Source of the DNA: Planctomycetota bacterium
Lineage (GTDB): Bacteria; Planctomycetota; Phycisphaerae; Phycisphaerales; Phycisphaeraceae
Assembly: GCA_026386955.1 (NCBI GenBank)
Contig: JAPLMQ010000302.1
Location: 1-64,000, forward strand
DNA: 64,000 bases
Direction of reading: 5' to 3'
The notes under the pieces: generated by a model
The model's input: the letters and a program-made list of their open reading frames with translations, nothing else
Database searches by the model: none
What the model was told of the DNA's origin: nothing
Made by a program: the position numbers and the translations under genes
Shown: in pieces, positions 61,448-64,000 of the stretch
Numbering within the stretch: position 1 is the first letter of the stretch
How the letters are laid out: each line of letters begins with the position of its first letter

Positions 61448-63700
61448 ATGCAGTTGATGACTTGGACCATCGCCCGACTGGGCAGCCGGTTCAACCTCCT
61501 CTTCGAACCCTACAAGCGCCGCGTCATGCACTCGGCGCTGGGGCGGTTCCTCGACCAGCCCCTCGACCTGATGGTCGGCCTGGTCGAGCCCGACGGCACC
61601 GAGCGCGTCCTTCCCTTCACCACCCGCGGCGTGGAACTCGCCAACTGCGAGCAGTTCGAGCGCGTCAACTCCATCACCTACCGCGGGTTCAGCGAGAAAT
61701 ACAAGCTCCGCTTCGAATTCAACGTCCACAGCGTCTTCTACCCGCAGGACGAGAAGCTCTGCCTCATGCCGGCCTTCTACCTGGAGATGCGCGTCAGCCC
61801 CGCGCCGCGTTTCCGCTGGCTCCCCAACGCCGGGCCCACCCCCGAGAACGTCAAGCTCTTCATCCGCCTCAACCGGGACGACACCCAGATCTCCGCCTCC
61901 GCCCCCACCGACCCGCAGAACCCCTGCGCCGGCGGCGGGCAGATCGACCTGGCCTACCGCAGCTCCCTCAAGCCCAAGATCCACTGGGTCGACCCGCACG
62001 ACCCCGCCCCAACGGACGACCGCTTCGTCGACGTCAAGGAACGCATCGTCAGCCTCAACCCCGGCTGCATCCCCGACCTCGACGGCAAGGGGCTCACCCT
62101 CACGCTGCCCGTCACCGAGATCGCCAGCGGCGTGAAGTGGCGGCTGGTCTGGGGCGCCTACTGCGGCGACCCGATCCTGACCTTCGGCACCGACGAAAAG
62201 GCCCCCACCGCCCGCTTCCGCTACCTCCGCCACTGGGACAGCCTGGCCGCCGTCATGGACGAGGCCGTCTCCTCGCGCGACGACCGCCTGACCCAGTCCC
62301 GCCGGTTCGAGCGGGCCGTCGACCAGACCCCGCTGCGCATGGCCCAACGCCACCTGGTCAACCAGAGCTTCCAGGCCTTCCTCTCCAACACCTTCTGGTG
62401 CGACCGCGACGACGTCATGGGCTGCCCCAACGCCGGGGGCGAGTGGTTCAGCGTCTGGGAGGGCAACTGCTTCTTCCACTCCACCGTCGACGTCGAATAC
62501 AACGTCGCGCTGGTCTACCTCACACTCTGGCCCCGGCTGCTGGCGCTCCAGCTCCGCCAGTGGGCGGTCTACACCAAGCCCCACCAGCCCTCGGGCGGCG
62601 CGTTCCTCAGCCACGACGTCGGCCACGGCGTCTCCATCCTCGGGCAGCGATACCCGCACGACATGCCCGTCGAGGAGAGCTGCAATTATCTCCTGCTGCT
62701 CCAATGCCACGCCCACTGGACGGGCGACCTCTCCATCGCCAAGACCCAGGCGGAGATCGTGCAGAAGCTGGCCGAGTACCTCATCTGGACCGACCGCGAC
62801 CTCACCGGCTTCCCCTCGGAGGGCACGCCCAACACGCTCGACGACGCCGGGCCTGCCGCGCAGTTCGCGCTCAAGCAGACCTACCTGGGCGTGAAGCGCG
62901 TCGCGGCGCTGCGGGCCGCGGGCGACCTGCTCGCCCGCGCGGGGCGGACCGAGTTCGCCGCGAAGTGCCAGAAGGTCGTCGAGCGCGACGTCCCGCTCAT
63001 CGAGTCGCAGGCCTGGCTGGGCGACCACTACGCCGTATGCGACCGCTCGGGCGAGGGCGTCATCAACGCCTGGACCGGCGAGCCGCTGCCCTACGACGAA
63101 GTCCCCGGGTGGAGCGCCTACTCCATCAGCACCGCCAACGGCCTGCTCCTCCCGCTCCTCTGCGGCCAAGGCGAGCTGCTCGACCGCCAACACCTCTTCA
63201 CCGACATCCAAAACGCGCTCCGCGAGTCGCTCAGCCCCTACGGCTGCGGGCACACCTCCGACGACAAGGAAAACGTCTGGATCAGCCAGAACCTCTGGCG
63301 CGACCACGTCGCCCGCTACCTCGGCGGGCGCGCCCCCGACTGGGCCCAGGCCTACTGGGACATGCAGACGATGAGCAACACCCAGAACCAGAGCCTGGGC
63401 TTCATCGACACCTACGTCACCAACAACCTCTGCTTCTACCCCCGCGGCGTGGTCAGCATCGGCTACCTGCTCGCCTACCCCCGCCTGGTCATCGACCGCC
63501 TCGCCACGGGCAAGGCCCGCTTCAGCGTCGACCCCGACCGCACCCACGCCCAGCGCTGGCCGCTCTTCCCGCTCGCCGACTGGCGCGCGGGGCGCATCCC
63601 CGTCTGCGTGGTCGACGCCAACGGGCACGTGAGCATCGAGGGCGAGTCGGACCCGATCTTCATCCACGACGAGCAGGCGCCGGTGAACGCGATCGACTGA
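61448..63700 (+). CDS. Large (alpha/alpha)6-type glycoside-hydrolase-like protein
   Basis: 750 residues from ATG 61448 (GAGGGTGGG upstream; GTG 61442 possible). An N-terminal beta-rich domain of about 270 residues is followed by a helical domain with many aromatic and acidic motifs: FWCDRDDVMGCPNAGGEWFSVWEGNCFFHSTVDVEYN, GGAFLSHDVGHGVSILGQRYPHDMPVEESCNYLLLLQ and GFPSEGTPNTLDDAGPAAQFALKQ, named here by their EGNCFFHSTVDVE and SHDVGHG cores. This layout is seen in GH52/GH116/DUF4965-like (alpha/alpha)6 proteins, but I cannot assign a family. No signal peptide, so probably cytoplasmic. It stands alone between cysteine desulfurase and a partial gene. Confidence 0.75.
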   Translation: MQLMTWTIARLGSRFNLLFEPYKRRVMHSALGRFLDQPLDLMVGLVEPDGTERVLPFTTRGVELANCEQFERVNSITYRGFSEKYKLRFEFNVHSVFYPQDEKLCLMPAFYLEMRVSPAPRFRWLPNAGPTPENVKLFIRLNRDDTQISASAPTDPQNPCAGGGQIDLAYRSSLKPKIHWVDPHDPAPTDDRFVDVKERIVSLNPGCIPDLDGKGLTLTLPVTEIASGVKWRLVWGAYCGDPILTFGTDEKAPTARFRYLRHWDSLAAVMDEAVSSRDDRLTQSRRFERAVDQTPLRMAQRHLVNQSFQAFLSNTFWCDRDDVMGCPNAGGEWFSVWEGNCFFHSTVDVEYNVALVYLTLWPRLLALQLRQWAVYTKPHQPSGGAFLSHDVGHGVSILGQRYPHDMPVEESCNYLLLLQCHAHWTGDLSIAKTQAEIVQKLAEYLIWTDRDLTGFPSEGTPNTLDDAGPAAQFALKQTYLGVKRVAALRAAGDLLARAGRTEFAAKCQKVVERDVPLIESQAWLGDHYAVCDRSGEGVINAWTGEPLPYDEVPGWSAYSISTANGLLLPLLCGQGELLDRQHLFTDIQNALRESLSPYGCGHTSDDKENVWISQNLWRDHVARYLGGRAPDWAQAYWDMQTMSNTQNQSLGFIDTYVTNNLCFYPRGVVSIGYLLAYPRLVIDRLATGKARFSVDPDRTHAQRWPLFPLADWRAGRIPVCVVDANGHVSIEGESDPIFIHDEQAPVNAID

Positions 63701-63782
63701 GCCCGGCAACGCTGCCCTGTTGTTGACGCCCATCCCATCCACGCCGGCTCCGCCCCAGAGTCAAGCCCGGGAACCTTGCGGC

Positions 63783-64000
63783 ATGAGCACGCTCGAATTG
63801 CTGTTGGATCGCGTGCGTGCCCAACCGGAATGGATGGGTCGCAAGAGCGTCGATCTCATCCTACCTTTCGTCCTTGGTTACATCGAGGGTCGGCACCGCT
63901 GCGGTGCGCCACCCCTGACCGCCGAGCTGAGCTTGGGGGTCGGCAATTTCCAGGAGTGGGTCGAGAGCCGGTTCGGTTGGACTTCGGAACGCGGTTGCAG
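63783..64000 (+). CDS. Partial hypothetical protein at window edge
   Basis: Open from ATG 63783 to the window end (72 codons), no stop. It reads MSTLELLLDRVRAQPEWMGR at the start and continues VDLILPFVLGYIEGRHRCG. Not recognised; helical N-terminus. The rest lies beyond the window. Confidence 0.55.
   Translation, partial: MSTLELLLDRVRAQPEWMGRKSVDLILPFVLGYIEGRHRCGAPPLTAELSLGVGNFQEWVESRFGWTSERGC

Noticed and set aside
61340-63742. An 800-codon minus-strand frame
   Set aside because: Antisense to the large hydrolase-like gene; repetitive Val/Gly/Glu composition without any motif.

Overview
The window is a high-GC (about two thirds G+C by eye) bacterial chromosome segment. It most likely comes from a planctomycete of the Phycisphaerae (Tepidisphaerales-like). 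The clues are a prepilin-type protein with a G|FTLIELL leader next to a membrane partner with an SCGEC motif, several phytanoyl-CoA-dioxygenase-like genes, sialidase and SGNH hydrolases, a GntR/LacI-type regulator, an LIC_10190-like membrane protein, and dispersed short inverted-repeat elements. This placement is inference. No rRNA, CRISPR array, prophage or transposase gene was seen.

Layout. 1-4.3 kb: acetyltransferases, a conserved HEAVE-motif protein and a TIM-barrel glycosidase-like protein. 4.2-7.7 kb: a MITE-like element, the prepilin/partner pair and a GntR-LacI regulator. 7.9-14 kb: an inverted-repeat element, ruvB, two parS-like sites, lysA, a Gfo/Idh/MocA oxidoreductase, acylphosphatase, a lipoprotein and clpP. 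14-20 kb: an ABC-2 permease, a damaged-looking SCO gene, a DUF420 protein, two paired membrane/TPR-like proteins, a perfect sigma-54-type promoter with no obvious client, and an MFS transporter. 20.6-22.2 kb: two tandem paralogues of an unrecognised membrane family. 22-31 kb: gcvPB/gcvPA, family X DNA polymerase with PHP domain, a large membrane protein, tRNA-Gly, an alpha/beta hydrolase and deoC. 31-41.5 kb: sialidase, SGNH hydrolase, three PhyH-family oxygenases, a GT39-like membrane protein, an RF-1-like GGQ protein, a CPBP protease, a DUF4242 protein and ogt.

Two gene systems stand out. At 41.5-46.1 kb (minus strand) a tightly packed four-gene operon encodes a ketoacyl-synthase-III fused to a heme-oxygenase-like diiron domain, an uncharacterised 323-residue protein that seems to start with CTG, a sterol-desaturase-type hydroxylase and a fatty-acid desaturase. 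It looks like an undescribed lipid or alkyl natural-product pathway. At 52.3-59.9 kb (plus strand) a six-gene coupled operon encodes a FecR/anti-sigma-like protein, a giant periplasmic repeat protein, ExbB, ExbD, an FHA-TM-proline-rich-CBM9 protein where TonB would be expected, and an ECF-type sigma factor. It looks like a self-regulated, proton-motive-force-driven envelope system.

The rest is housekeeping (dnaJ-clpB at 48-51.7 kb, cysteine desulfurase at 60 kb), an (alpha/alpha)6-type hydrolase-like protein, and a partial gene at the right edge. Gene overlaps of the NTGA type are frequent and use all four NTG start codons. The pair of parS-like sites suggests the segment lies in the origin-proximal part of the chromosome; this is inference from the motif.
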